Assembly: GCA_919901745.1 (NCBI GenBank)
Contig: CAKKPP010000007.1
Span: 1 to 64,000 of the forward strand
DNA from: Chloroflexota bacterium
GTDB taxonomy: Bacteria; Chloroflexota; Limnocylindria; Limnocylindrales; CSP1-4
Direction of reading: 5' to 3'
DNA length: 64,000 nucleotides
How positions within the stretch are numbered: position 1 is the stretch's first letter; every line of letters begins with the position of its first letter. A model generated the notes under the pieces. The model had not been told where the DNA came from. It made no database searches and worked only from the letters and a program-made list of their open reading frames with translations. Positions 32,669 to 40,772 of the stretch are shown one piece after another. Made by a program: the position numbers and the translations under genes.

Positions 32669-34900
32669 GTGCCCGACAAGCCCGCCGCTCCCGCGACGCG
32701 TGCCTCACGGATTCGCCGCGCCCCGACGCCCGAGGACCTCTACCGCCTCCGCGTGCCCACGGACCCGCGGCTTTCGCGCGATGGTGCGTTCGTCGCGTTC
32801 GTCGTGCAGTCGGTCGCGCCGAGCTTCGATGGCTACCGCCACGCCATCTGGCTGGCCCCGACCGATGGTTCACGCGAGGCCCGCCAGGTGACGCTCGGGG
32901 CGAAGCACGACACGCATCCGCGCTTCTCGCCCGATGGGCACATCGTTGCCTTCCTCTCCGACCGGCGCTCGGTGGTCGAAGAAGAGCCGATGCCGCCTGA
33001 AGAGGCCAAGCGACGGGAGGACGGCGTCCAGGTCCACTTGCTCCCCGGCGAGGGCGGCGAGGCACGTCGCTTGACCGATCTGCCCCGCGGCGTGAATGCG
33101 TTCGCGTGGTCGCCGGACGGCACCCAGCTCGCCGTGCTGTCCGCCTCGCGCGGGGCCAGTCGCAAGGACGACGCCCGCCTTCGGGGGACGCTGCGGCCGG
33201 CCGAACCGGGCAAGCCGCCGCTGAGCGACTACCGCTACTTCGATCGTCTCGCCTACCAGTTCAACGGCGCGGGCTTCATCGCCGGCCACGAGGCGCGGCT
33301 GTGGATCGTGGACGTCGCGACCGGTGCCGCGCGGCTCCTCGTCGAGACGCCCGGCGGGGTGGGAGATCCCGCCTGGTCGCCCGATGGTCGCCGGATCGCC
33401 TTCACCGTCCAGCGACGGCGCGATCGCGATCTCGTGTGGCGATCGGATATCGATGTCGTGGACGTGCGGACCGCCGCCCGCAAGACGGTCACCGGCGGCC
33501 CCGATTCGCTCTTCTTCGTCCCGACCTGGCTGCCGGACGGGAAGTCGATCGCCACCGTAGGTGGTCGGTTTCCCGCCAACGCGTACCGGAACGATATCTG
33601 GCTCTTCGCCGCCGACGGCCGCGATGCCCGCCAGGGTGGCGGTCGCAACCTCTCGGGCGAGCACGACCTGATGCCGGGGTCCGCGATGAACAGCGACGTG
33701 GCCGTGGGGGAGGGTGCGGCCCTCGTCCCATCCGCGGACGGCGCCTGGATCACCTTCACGGCCCCGATCCGCGGGTCGTACGAGCTGTGGCGGCTCGCCA
33801 CCACGGACGGTCGGGTCGAGCGCATGACCGAAGACCGGCACTACATCTCGACCTTCGATCAGGTCGACGTTGCGGCTCGAGGCCGCGCTCGCGCGCGCAT
33901 CGCGATGATCCGATCGACGGCGACGTCAGCCCCCGAAGTCCAGGTGCTGGATGCCGGGGCCCCCGGCTCCGGCGGGGCCTCGGGCTCCGGCGCGGCCTCG
34001 GGCTCCGGCGCGGTCGGTTCGGCGGCCCTTCGACCGGTCAGCCATCTCAACGACGCCGTCATGGCCGAGCTCGAACTGCGCGAGCCCATCGAACGCAGGA
34101 CCACGGTCGATGGCCGCGAGATCCAGGGCTGGCTCATCCCCGCGGCCGGCGGACGCGGACCGAAACCCACGGTCACCCAGATCCACGGCGGCCCGCACAC
34201 GCTCTACGGCTGGGCGCCGATCTGGGAGTTTCAGGTCCTCGCCGGCCACGGGATGTCGGTCCACTACACGAACCCGCGCGGCTCCGAGGGCTACGGGCGC
34301 GACTTCAACGAGGCGAACCTGCGCGACTGGGGCCCCGGCCCGATGGCCGACGTCCTCGGCAGCATCGATGCCCTGGTCTCCGACCGCCTCGCCGATCCAG
34401 ACCGGCTCGGTGTCACCGGCGGTTCGTACGGTGGCTACCTGACGACCTGGATCGTCGGCCACGACCAGCGCTTCCGCGCCGCGATGACCTGCCGGTCCGT
34501 GGGCGACATGGCCACGCTCTTTCTGACCGGCGACATCAGCGGCGGCGAATGGGCGAACGTCGAATTCGGGCGGACTCCGTGGGAGGACCCGGCGTACTTC
34601 CACGAGATCTCGCCACTCTCGCATGCACCGAATATCCGCACGCCGCTGCTCATCCAGCACTCGGAGAAGGACATCAGGACGACGATCGCCCAGGCCGAGG
34701 CGCTGTTCACGGTCCTGCGCTCGCTGCGTCGACCCGTGAGACTCCTGCGCGTTCCCGACGAGACCCACGAACTCACCCGATCCGGCACGCCGTTCCGCCG
34801 CGTCGAGAACATGGTCCAGGTCCGCGCCTGGTTCGAGCACTTCCTACTGAAGGGCGGCCGGCGGTTGCCGCCCCTCCCGAAGGTGCGCGCCGGCCGGTGA
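32669..34900 (+). CDS. S9 family (prolyl oligopeptidase-type) serine peptidase
   Basis: 743 residues. An N-terminal seven-bladed beta-propeller-type region (about 30-440) has repeated WSPDG/FSPDG motifs, and an alpha/beta hydrolase domain (about 480-735) carries the catalytic Ser586 in TGGSYGGYLTTW, the acid in HSEKDIR and His in DETHELTRSG. This is the acylaminoacyl-peptidase-like branch of S9. No signal peptide is seen, so it is probably cytosolic. The GTG at 32669 is chosen because an AGGACGGAG lies six to eight bases upstream; ATG 32633 is the alternative. A TAGACT at 32584-32589 may be the -10. It is divergent from the ligase-like/FabL operon. Confidence 0.9.
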   Translation: MPDKPAAPATRASRIRRAPTPEDLYRLRVPTDPRLSRDGAFVAFVVQSVAPSFDGYRHAIWLAPTDGSREARQVTLGAKHDTHPRFSPDGHIVAFLSDRRSVVEEEPMPPEEAKRREDGVQVHLLPGEGGEARRLTDLPRGVNAFAWSPDGTQLAVLSASRGASRKDDARLRGTLRPAEPGKPPLSDYRYFDRLAYQFNGAGFIAGHEARLWIVDVATGAARLLVETPGGVGDPAWSPDGRRIAFTVQRRRDRDLVWRSDIDVVDVRTAARKTVTGGPDSLFFVPTWLPDGKSIATVGGRFPANAYRNDIWLFAADGRDARQGGGRNLSGEHDLMPGSAMNSDVAVGEGAALVPSADGAWITFTAPIRGSYELWRLATTDGRVERMTEDRHYISTFDQVDVAARGRARARIAMIRSTATSAPEVQVLDAGAPGSGGASGSGAASGSGAVGSAALRPVSHLNDAVMAELELREPIERRTTVDGREIQGWLIPAAGGRGPKPTVTQIHGGPHTLYGWAPIWEFQVLAGHGMSVHYTNPRGSEGYGRDFNEANLRDWGPGPMADVLGSIDALVSDRLADPDRLGVTGGSYGGYLTTWIVGHDQRFRAAMTCRSVGDMATLFLTGDISGGEWANVEFGRTPWEDPAYFHEISPLSHAPNIRTPLLIQHSEKDIRTTIAQAEALFTVLRSLRRPVRLLRVPDETHELTRSGTPFRRVENMVQVRAWFEHFLLKGGRRLPPLPKVRAGR

Positions 34901-34931
34901 GGTGACTCACAGGCAGCCGCTGGGCAGCGTA

Positions 34932-34960
34932 TTGACAGTCGCAATCACGAGCGGTAGTTT
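34932..34960 (+). promoter_or_regulatory. promoter of the TacAT-type toxin-antitoxin operon
   Basis: A perfect -35 TTGACA (34932-34937) and a -10 TAGTTT (34955-34960) are separated by 17 bp. The 8-bp palindrome GTGCGCAC follows at 34961-34968, at the expected transcription start, and could be an autoregulatory half-site. The antitoxin ATG has an AGGTGA Shine-Dalgarno (34985-34990). Confidence 0.65.
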
Positions 34961-34996
34961 GTGCGCACATTGTTCGTACGTTCTAGGTGATTGGCA

Positions 34997-35314
34997 ATGA
35001 CGACAGATGCGGCGCTCACGGGACGCCGCTTCGCGCCGCCTGCAACGACGAGTAAGACTGAGCGCATTACGGTGCGTGTCTCCGTGGCGCAGCGCAAGCT
35101 GCTTTCCGAGGCGAGCCGCACGGAATCGACAACCCTCACTGACTTCATCCTGGATGCGGCGACTGCGCGCGCTGAGGACGTTCTCGCCGATCGTTCGGTC
35201 TTTAGCTTGAATCACGAGGCGTTTGCCGCCTTTGTGGATCTACTTGATCGTCCCGTGGTGGACAAGCCGCGACTTCGCGAACGACTTTCGGCTCAGCCCC
35301 TCTTCGACAAGTAG
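34997..35314 (+). CDS. DUF1778 antitoxin (TacA-like)
   Basis: 105-residue ribbon-helix-helix protein of the DUF1778 family. The N-terminal RITVRVSVAQRKLLSEASRTESTTLTDFILDAATARAEDVLADRS carries the DNA-binding RHH, and the C-terminal DLLDRPVVDKPRLRERLSAQPLF matches the toxin-neutralising tail. In TacAT systems it represses the operon and blocks the acetyltransferase toxin. The start at 34997 follows an AGGTGA. The gene precedes the GNAT gene by 12 bp. Its base composition is visibly less GC-rich than the neighbours, in keeping with transfer. Confidence 0.88.
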   Translation: MTTDAALTGRRFAPPATTSKTERITVRVSVAQRKLLSEASRTESTTLTDFILDAATARAEDVLADRSVFSLNHEAFAAFVDLLDRPVVDKPRLRERLSAQPLFDK

Positions 35315-35326
35315 CAGCCTCTCCGC

Positions 35327-35848
35327 ATGGGGGGCTATACACGTCCGGCGGTACTGACCCGGGATCATGACGTCGACCATTTTGATTGCGGATCGCCCTC
35401 GCTGACGGAGTGGCTGGTCAAGTACGCCCTGACCGCGCAATCCGCGGGCACCAGCCGCGTCTTCGTCAGTCTCGAAACTGACGCCCACCACGTCGTCGGT
35501 TACTACGCTTTGGCGGCATCGCAGGTCCAGCACGAAGCCGCCGCGGAGCGACTTCGCAAAGGCGCCGGGCGCTATCCGATCCCGGTCGTCCTCCTCGCAC
35601 GACTGGCCGTGGACGTACGCCATCAAGGCAGGGGCCTCGGCGCAGCGCTCCTCACCGATGCGCTCGGCCGCGTCGAACAAGCTGCGGGCGCAATCGGTGT
35701 TCGTGCGCTCCTGATCCATGCGGAATCGGCACAGGCGAAGGCGTTCTATCTCAACTACTCCGAGTTCGAGGAGTCACCGACCGACCCGTTCCACCTCACT
35801 CTCTTGATCAAGGACCTCAGAAAGGCACGTTCAAGAGCCGCTCGCTAG
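35327..35848 (+). CDS. GNAT acetyltransferase toxin (TacT-like)
   Basis: 173 residues of the TacT-type GNAT family, whose members acetylate the amino group of aminoacyl-tRNA and halt translation. Hallmarks are FDCGSPSLTEWLVKYALTAQ, VVGYYALAA, PIPVVLLARLAVD, and the acetyl-CoA loop HQGRGLGAALL (motif A Q/RxxGxG/A). The C-terminal FYLNYSEFEESPTDPFHLTLLIKDL is typical. Paired with the DUF1778 antitoxin, it forms a complete toxin-antitoxin operon. Confidence 0.88.
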   Translation: MGGYTRPAVLTRDHDVDHFDCGSPSLTEWLVKYALTAQSAGTSRVFVSLETDAHHVVGYYALAASQVQHEAAAERLRKGAGRYPIPVVLLARLAVDVRHQGRGLGAALLTDALGRVEQAAGAIGVRALLIHAESAQAKAFYLNYSEFEESPTDPFHLTLLIKDLRKARSRAAR

Positions 35849-35872
35849 CGGGGCGGGAGCGCGCGGCGACGT

Positions 35873-36211
35873 TCAGGTCAGGATGAGGATCTCGCTGATC
35901 AACTCGCCGGCGAACCGGTAGACCAGCACCGCACGCACCACATCCGGCCCGCCCGGGGCGTAGCCGGTCACCCGTTCCTCGTCGATCACGTAGGGACCGA
36001 GCGCGATTCGATTGGGAATGTCGTAGTGAAGGTTCGGATGGTCCGACATCGACTTGGCGTAGCGCGCCCTGACCGCCTCGGCGCCGTCCATCAGGATCGT
36101 GCCGTCGGCTCGTTTCACGACGACGTCCGGAGCGTAGAAGCCCAGGCACCGATCCAGGTCGTGGTCGTGGTAGGCGTCGATGGCTGCCTGGACGATGTCC
36201 CGCGGTTCCAT
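35873..36211 (-). CDS. SnoaL-like (NTF2-fold) protein
   Basis: 112-residue small protein of the SnoaL/NTF2-like superfamily: IVQAAIDAYHDHDLDRCLGFYAPDVVVKRADGTILMDGAEAVRARYAKSM covers the N-terminal helices and first strand. Members include isomerases, cyclases and ligand-binding proteins; substrate is not predictable. A GAGAGGAG precedes the ATG at 36211. It is divergent from deoC. Confidence 0.78.
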   Translation of the reverse strand: MEPRDIVQAAIDAYHDHDLDRCLGFYAPDVVVKRADGTILMDGAEAVRARYAKSMSDHPNLHYDIPNRIALGPYVIDEERVTGYAPGGPDVVRAVLVYRFAGELISEILILT

Positions 36212-36286
36212 GGCGCGCTCCTCTCAGGCTCCCGAAGAACTGCGCCACTGCGCACTCCCCGGGCGGTCAGCTGCCGCCGAGAAGAG

Positions 36287-36334
36287 TATCCTCTCCGTCC
36301 CATGAACCGCCGCCGAAATCACCGCGTCCGATGA
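36287..36334 (+). promoter_or_regulatory. deoC leader with a short upstream ORF
   Basis: TATCCT (36287-36292) is followed nine bases later by ATG 36302, which opens a 10-codon frame (MNRRRNHRVR). Its TGA at 36332 overlaps the deoC ATG at 36331 as ATGA. If the upstream ATG is used, translation of this Arg-rich peptide would be coupled to deoC. No Shine-Dalgarno is seen for deoC itself. Confidence 0.35.
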
Positions 36335-37311
36335 CCGCCACCAGGCCCGACACGCTTGCCCGCGAGCGTGCCAACGAGCTTGTTTCGTCGTGGACCGGCG
36401 GTCGACCCGGGCCGCTCGGCAGCATCCTCGGCCGAGTGACCGCCGTCGACCAGGTCGGGGTCGAGGAGCGCGTCGACTCGCTCAAGCGCCGCTCGATCAA
36501 GAAGGCGTCGAAGCTGTGGGCGCTCGATCTCGCGATCCGGATGATGGACCTGACCACGCTCGAGGGGAAGGACACGCCGGGCAAGATTCGCGCGCTGTGC
36601 CAGAAGGCGAAGACCCCGAAGCCCGGCGACCCGACGATCCCGTCGGTCGCGGCGATCTGCGTCTATCCCTCGCTCGTCGCCGACGCGAAGGAGGCCCTCC
36701 GCGGGTCGTCGGTCAAGGTCGCCAGCGTCGCCACCGGGTTCCCGGGCGGGCAGACCTTCCGCGACATCAAGATCGCCGAAACGAAGGCCGCGGTCGAGGC
36801 CGGCGCGGACGAGATCGACATGGTCATCGACCGCGGGGCGTTCCTGTCGGGCGACTATCGAACGGTCTTCGAGGAGATCATCGACATCAAGGCGGCCTGC
36901 GGCGACGCCCACCTCAAGGTCATCCTCGAGACCGGCGAGCTCGAGACGTACGACAACGTTCGCCGCGCGAGCGTCCTGGCGATGGCCGCCGGTGCCGATT
37001 TCATCAAGACCTCGACCGGCAAGGTCACCCCCGCCGCGACGCTCCCGGTGACCCTCGTGATGCTCGAGGCGATCCGCGACTTCGAGAAGGCCACGGGCCG
37101 CCAGGTCGGGATGAAGCCGGCCGGCGGGATCCGCATGGCCAAGGAGGCGATCCAGTACCTCGTCGTCCTGTACGAGACGCTCGGGCCGCGCTGGATGTCC
37201 CCCGACTGGTTCCGCTTCGGCGCCTCATCGCTCCTGAACGACGTGCTGATGCAGATCGAAAAGGAGCGCACCGGCCGCTACCAGGGCCCGGACCACTTCA
37301 CGCTCGACTGA
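36331..37311 (+). CDS. deoC: deoxyribose-phosphate aldolase
   Basis: 326-residue class I aldolase that cleaves 2-deoxyribose-5-phosphate to glyceraldehyde-3-phosphate and acetaldehyde in deoxynucleoside catabolism. Seen are DLTTLEGKDTP, VAAICVYPSLV, ASVATGFPGGQTFRDIKIAET, EIDMVIDRGAFLSGDY, LKVILETGEL, the Schiff-base lysine in FIKTSTGK, and MKPAGGIR. It has the longer form (about 320) rather than the 220-250 of E. coli-like DeoC. In related bacteria the gene neighbours aldehyde dehydrogenases that oxidise the acetaldehyde; here those are 4.5 kb downstream (41840-44340). Confidence 0.93.
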   Translation: MTATRPDTLARERANELVSSWTGGRPGPLGSILGRVTAVDQVGVEERVDSLKRRSIKKASKLWALDLAIRMMDLTTLEGKDTPGKIRALCQKAKTPKPGDPTIPSVAAICVYPSLVADAKEALRGSSVKVASVATGFPGGQTFRDIKIAETKAAVEAGADEIDMVIDRGAFLSGDYRTVFEEIIDIKAACGDAHLKVILETGELETYDNVRRASVLAMAAGADFIKTSTGKVTPAATLPVTLVMLEAIRDFEKATGRQVGMKPAGGIRMAKEAIQYLVVLYETLGPRWMSPDWFRFGASSLLNDVLMQIEKERTGRYQGPDHFTLD

Positions 37312-37372
37312 CAGGGATCTGGCTGCCCGCCAATGGCAGCTTCCTGGGGAACCCACGTGAGCTTGGGCGCGT

Positions 37373-37966
37373 ATGTCGGGTGTGGGTCTTGATCCATCAA
37401 GCGGCGCACGTAGACGACCAATCCCTGATGCTGATCACATCGGGATCGAGCGCCGCGCCCGAACGCGCACAAAACGATCGGTTGCGCCGTTCGGTCTCGT
37501 CGTTGCGCTTGTCCTGATCGGCGGGGTTGCCCTGCTCGTTCGCGCGCCTTCCCCGCTATCCGGAAGTGACGCGCCGATCGGACCCGCCTCCTCATGTGCA
37601 GCCGGCGACTGGCCGCTGACCGTTATCACATGTGACGAGGTATTCCGGATCGGAAATCAGGCAGGCGCACGAGTGGACCGAGCCCGGATCTGGCTGACGA
37701 CGCTTGGCCCCGTCCTGACGTCGATGCGCCCTGCCCAACAGGTTTCGGCGCTCCCGGACGGGACCGAAGTGTGGGTTATCGTCTACGACGGCCGTTGGGT
37801 GTGTTGCCCGAACGCCTTCGACGAGAACGGCGAACGGATTCCCCAGACCGACAAGGCGCGATGGCTCGTTGCGGCCGAGTCCGCGAGAGAAGGAACCGGG
37901 TTCGTCTATCTTCAGGACTGGACGGGCAAGCCCGTCCCTGAATCGCTTCCGAGTCCGTCTCGCTGA
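37373..37966 (+). CDS. single-pass membrane protein with extracytoplasmic domain, function unknown
   Basis: 197 residues. A basic N-terminal tail (about 35 residues) is followed by one hydrophobic helix FGLVVALVLIGGVALLV (about 40-56), then a soluble domain with three to four cysteines (CAAGDWPLTVITCDEV, WVCCPNAF). The orientation is probably N-in, with the Cys-containing domain outside. No known domain is recognised. It is followed convergently by vapC. Confidence 0.6.
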   Translation: MSGVGLDPSSGARRRPIPDADHIGIERRARTRTKRSVAPFGLVVALVLIGGVALLVRAPSPLSGSDAPIGPASSCAAGDWPLTVITCDEVFRIGNQAGARVDRARIWLTTLGPVLTSMRPAQQVSALPDGTEVWVIVYDGRWVCCPNAFDENGERIPQTDKARWLVAAESAREGTGFVYLQDWTGKPVPESLPSPSR

Positions 37967-37987
37967 CCACTCGGTCGGCCCCCTGAA

Positions 37988-38401
37988 TCAATCGTTCGTC
38001 GCAATGATCTCGACCACGATGCGCAGGTCGGGCCACTGCGCGTCCGTCATGAGCACGCGGTCTGCCTTGAGTTCGATCGCCGTGGCGACCACGAGAGCGT
38101 CCGGAAGTCGGAGGCGGCCACCATGGCGAGCCCTGAGCTCGGCGGCCGCTCGGGCGATCTCACGGGTGGCCGGCTCGATCGACACCGGGAGCGCCTCGAG
38201 GAACTCGTCGACCGCCGCATCGCTTGCCGGCTTCTGTCGGAGGGGCCCGACAAGGAGCTCGGCATACGCCGAAACCGGCAGCACGAGACGGTCGCCACGA
38301 TCGCGTGCGGACGCGATCGCCCGACGAGCCGAGTTGTGATGAGCGTCGTTCGCGTTGAGGACGGCGATCAGGACCCCAGCGTCCAGGACGGTCAGTCCCA
38401 C
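37988..38401 (-). CDS. vapC: PIN-domain ribonuclease toxin
   Basis: 137-residue PIN-domain protein. The acidic residues of the active site are in LTVLDAGVLIAVLNAND (Asp at about 7), the mid Glu in AYAELLVGP, and RLPDALVVATAIEL and VLMTDAQW for the last two. VapC toxins cleave tRNA or rRNA. The GTG start at 38401 lies within the last codons of the antitoxin gene (10 bp overlap). It ends convergently with the 37373 gene. Confidence 0.88.
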   Translation of the reverse strand: MGLTVLDAGVLIAVLNANDAHHNSARRAIASARDRGDRLVLPVSAYAELLVGPLRQKPASDAAVDEFLEALPVSIEPATREIARAAAELRARHGGRLRLPDALVVATAIELKADRVLMTDAQWPDLRIVVEIIATND

Positions 38402-38643
38402 TCGTGTCGCAGTTCTTCGAGATAGCCGTCCGGATACGCGTCGGTCAGGGCGCCGGCGAATCGATCGAGCGGATCGTCCTCTCGAACGAGCGTGATCTTT
38501 CCCGGCCCACTGACGTCCGCGCGCAGGCGATCACCGATCTTGAGTCCCGCGCGCGCCAGGGCATCGACGGGCAGCGTGACCTGGTTCTTCGCGCTGATCC
38601 GTGTTCGACCGCGCTTGCGCGTATGCTTTACTTTGTCGACCAT
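38392..38643 (-). CDS. vapB: AbrB/SpoVT-type antitoxin
   Basis: 83-residue protein. The N-terminal swapped-hairpin AbrB DNA-binding domain shows RISAKNQVTLPVDALARAGLKIGDRLRADVSGPGKITLV (about 14-52), and the C-terminal acidic tail PDGYLEELRHEWD should wrap the toxin. It represses its own operon with VapC in relatives. The ATG at 38643 is supported by TATCCT six bases upstream and by the homology start. Confidence 0.86.
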   Translation of the reverse strand: MVDKVKHTRKRGRTRISAKNQVTLPVDALARAGLKIGDRLRADVSGPGKITLVREDDPLDRFAGALTDAYPDGYLEELRHEWD

Positions 38644-38649
38644 GAGTAA

Positions 38650-38678
38650 AGGATAGATGGCGCCGGCGCCGATGTCCA
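38650..38678 (-). promoter_or_regulatory. leaderless vapBC promoter with palindromic spacer
   Basis: On the minus strand a -35 TGGACA (38678-38673) and a -10 TATCCT (38655-38650) are 17 bp apart. The -10 ends six bases before the vapB ATG. The spacer contains the 12-bp palindrome GGCGCCGGCGCC (38659-38670), a candidate VapB operator. Direct repeats of CAACGTGCAGCGC lie just upstream. Confidence 0.65.
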
Positions 38679-38782
38679 GAGGCAACGTGCAGCGCTGTCG
38701 CAACGTGCAGCGCCATGGAGCCGCTCGGGGCAGGGAACCGGTCTTCCAGACGGAGCGTCATGGCCCAGTGCATGCTGCTCGC

Positions 38783-39763
38783 ATGATCCTTCGAAACCGC
38801 CGACGAACGCTGGACACGAGATCCGTCGCGGCCGTGGTGTTCGGTGCTGCGCTCGTGTTCGCGGCTTGCGCTGCCGGTGCTTCGCCAGGGCCCTCCGGAA
38901 CACCGGATCCTGGTGGCACGCCCGGGCCGAGCGCCACGCCGACCCCAACGGCGCTGGCCGCGGTCGAGCTCAAGTACGTCCTGCTCGATCGGTTCGGCCC
39001 GCTCAGCTTCTGCGATCCCGACATGTATCCGGTTGGCGTCAACGACATCGCCGCGCGGGCCGCCGAGCGCTTCCCGGAAGTCGAGGCCGACACGGCCACC
39101 TTCGTCGCCATCCTCGCCCGGCTCGGGATCCCGCAGGGGCCCGCGTACGCGCCCGACCAGGTGCTCGCGATCTACACCGAATGGAAGATGCTCAACGCCA
39201 TCGTCCTGGAGCCCATCGGCAACGATCGGTTCCGCTTCGACATCACGACGATGGCGGAGGGCGCGGCCGAGGGGCTCCGGACTGCCGGGATCGTCGACGC
39301 GCTCGGGACGATCACGGTCGAGCAACAGGCGAACTCGGGGCCGCTCAACTGCCCGATCTGCCTCGCCCGCGGGACGCTGATCTCGACGCCGGATGGGCCT
39401 CGCGCGGTCCAGGACCTACCCGTCGGCGACCCGGTCTGGTCTGTGGACGAGAGCGGGATCCGTGTCGCGGCCACGATCCTCCAGGTGGGCAGCGTGACCG
39501 CTCCCGCGACGCACCACGTCGTCCACGTCGTGCTCGATGACGGTCGCGAGCTGTTCATTTCGCCCGGTCATCCGCTCCTCGATGGCCGGACGGCCGGCGA
39601 CCTTCGAACCGGCGATGCACTCGACGGCGGGCGCGTCACGACCGCGGACCTTGTCGCGTACGGCGGCGGGCAGACCTTCGATCTGCTCCCATCGGGTCCC
39701 ACGGGCGGTTACTGGGCCGGCGGCATCCTCGTCGGCAGCACGCTCGCAGCCCCCGGCAACTGA
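38783..39763 (+). CDS. lipoprotein with C-terminal Hint (hedgehog/intein-like) domain
   Basis: 326 residues. A signal peptide ends in LVFAAC, giving a lipobox with Cys29. A Pro/Thr/Gly-rich linker (about 33-58) and an unrecognised domain (about 60-185) follow. The last 135 residues are a Hint domain: it begins C190-PICLARGTLISTPDG, with the block-A pattern CxxxGTxIxTPDG and VGDPVWSVD, then DDGRELFISPGHPLLDG with the HPL motif, and RTGDALDG. The C-terminal His-Asn dipeptide and a following extein are absent, so protein splicing is not expected; cleavage at Cys193 or Cys190 is possible. Surface anchoring is likely. Role unknown. Confidence 0.72.
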   Translation: MILRNRRRTLDTRSVAAVVFGAALVFAACAAGASPGPSGTPDPGGTPGPSATPTPTALAAVELKYVLLDRFGPLSFCDPDMYPVGVNDIAARAAERFPEVEADTATFVAILARLGIPQGPAYAPDQVLAIYTEWKMLNAIVLEPIGNDRFRFDITTMAEGAAEGLRTAGIVDALGTITVEQQANSGPLNCPICLARGTLISTPDGPRAVQDLPVGDPVWSVDESGIRVAATILQVGSVTAPATHHVVHVVLDDGRELFISPGHPLLDGRTAGDLRTGDALDGGRVTTADLVAYGGGQTFDLLPSGPTGGYWAGGILVGSTLAAPGN

Positions 39764-39963
39764 TCGCCCGGTTCCCGGTGGTCGGAGCGGATGGTCGCCT
39801 CGGCGACACCGCGACAGACGCCCGCCCCTCAACCATGCGTTGACGAAGACGCCAGGTGCCGCGTCGCGCGGCAGATGGTGAGGAACGCACGCCGGGCGCA
39901 TCGTTCGCTCACTCGATCACGGTGCAGAAGCCGGGTCGCGAGAGGCTCCAAAGGAGGCACACG

Positions 39964-40308
39964 ATGCTCCAGACCCAGCGCCAGGCGACCGTCAATCTCG
40001 GCTCCGCCAGGGCCGCACTCGTGCTCGCCGCAGCGTTCGGTGCGGCCGCTGTCGTCGGCCAGATCGCCGCATCGAACCCGTTCGCCACTCCGGCTACGGG
40101 CTCCGGCGTGGCTGTCCCCGTGCCGATTGTCGTGGTCCCGGAGATCACGACCCGGACCTCAGAGTTCTCGACGGGCGTCCAGATCGCACCGGCACCGGCC
40201 ACACCGTGGGAGATCGAGGCGGGCGCGCGGCGCGGCGGCGCCACCTCCCAGTCGACCACGGTGCACGACTCCGGCCGGCCGCACCGGGGCGAGCTGATCC
40301 CGCAGTAG
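39964..40308 (+). CDS. small membrane or secreted protein, function unknown
   Basis: 114 residues. A single hydrophobic helix SARAALVLAAAFGAAAVVGQIAA (about 14-36) is followed by a Pro/Thr/Ser-rich, Arg-ended tail. No domain is recognised. The start is well supported by a perfect AAAGGAGG Shine-Dalgarno seven to eight bases before the ATG at 39964. It lies 200 bp downstream of the Hint lipoprotein on the same strand. Confidence 0.6.
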   Translation: MLQTQRQATVNLGSARAALVLAAAFGAAAVVGQIAASNPFATPATGSGVAVPVPIVVVPEITTRTSEFSTGVQIAPAPATPWEIEAGARRGGATSQSTTVHDSGRPHRGELIPQ

Positions 40309-40370
40309 GACACGGCCGCCGGCTCGATCGCCGGACAGCATCGAAGTCGGAAGAGCGGGCCACGAGGTCA

Positions 40371-40397
40371 GAAGAGCGGGCCAGCGGCCCGCTCTTC
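40371..40397. terminator. terminator-like hairpin
   Basis: GAAGAGCGGGCC and GGCCCGCTCTTC form a perfect 12-bp stem around a three-base AGC loop. A second GAAGAGCGGGCC copy precedes it at 40350. There is no T-run, so rho-independent termination is likely only in the broad sense. It lies 60 bp after the 39964 gene. Confidence 0.5.
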
Positions 40398-40463
40398 GGC
40401 GTCGCTGCGACAATGGCTGCCTCTCGCGCCGCACGCTGTAACGCGCGTTGCGCGGTAGAGACG

Positions 40464-40506
40464 CGCGTTACGCCGCGAGGCGCGTTACGCCGCGAGGCGC
40501 GTTACG
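40464..40506. repeat. 17-bp tandem repeat
   Basis: CGCGTTACGCCGCGAGG occurs at 40464-40480 and 40481-40497, with a partial third copy CGCGTTACG at 40498-40506. Related TAACGCGCGTT sequence lies just upstream. Confidence 0.75.
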
Positions 40507-40704
40507 CAGTAGAGGTGTAGCGGAGCTCGGAAGGCTGGCAAACGGGCTTGAAGCGAGACGCCTCACTCGCGAGCGGCGTGAGACGGCCCGTATGCGGCCA
40601 GATCCGCGCGATAGCACGCCTATGGCGTGTGCGAGCTACGGAACTGGGCTCGATGTGGACCTGGGCTCGATGGGCGCGATTCCGTCACGGACCGGCGAAC
40701 TCTT

Positions 40705-40763
40705 CTGCGTCGCTGCGAGGATGGCCTTGGCGCTGCGAGTCTGCGTCGCTGCGAGGATGGCCT
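40705..40763. repeat. 23-bp direct repeat
   Basis: CTGCGTCGCTGCGAGGATGG plus three bases occurs at 40705-40727 and 40741-40763. It lies next to the 3' end of the minus-strand membrane protein gene. Confidence 0.75.
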
Positions 40764-40772
40764 GGGCGCGGC

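Larger units (their letters stand above)
40309..40772. other. 464-bp repeat-rich intergenic region
   Basis: No supported gene is present. It contains a perfect 12-bp stem (40371-40397), a run of CGCGTTACGCCGCGAGG repeats (40464-40506) and a 23-bp direct repeat of CTGCGTCGCTGCGAGGATGG (40705-40727 and 40741-40763) with a degenerate third copy at 40399-40416. Confidence 0.7.
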
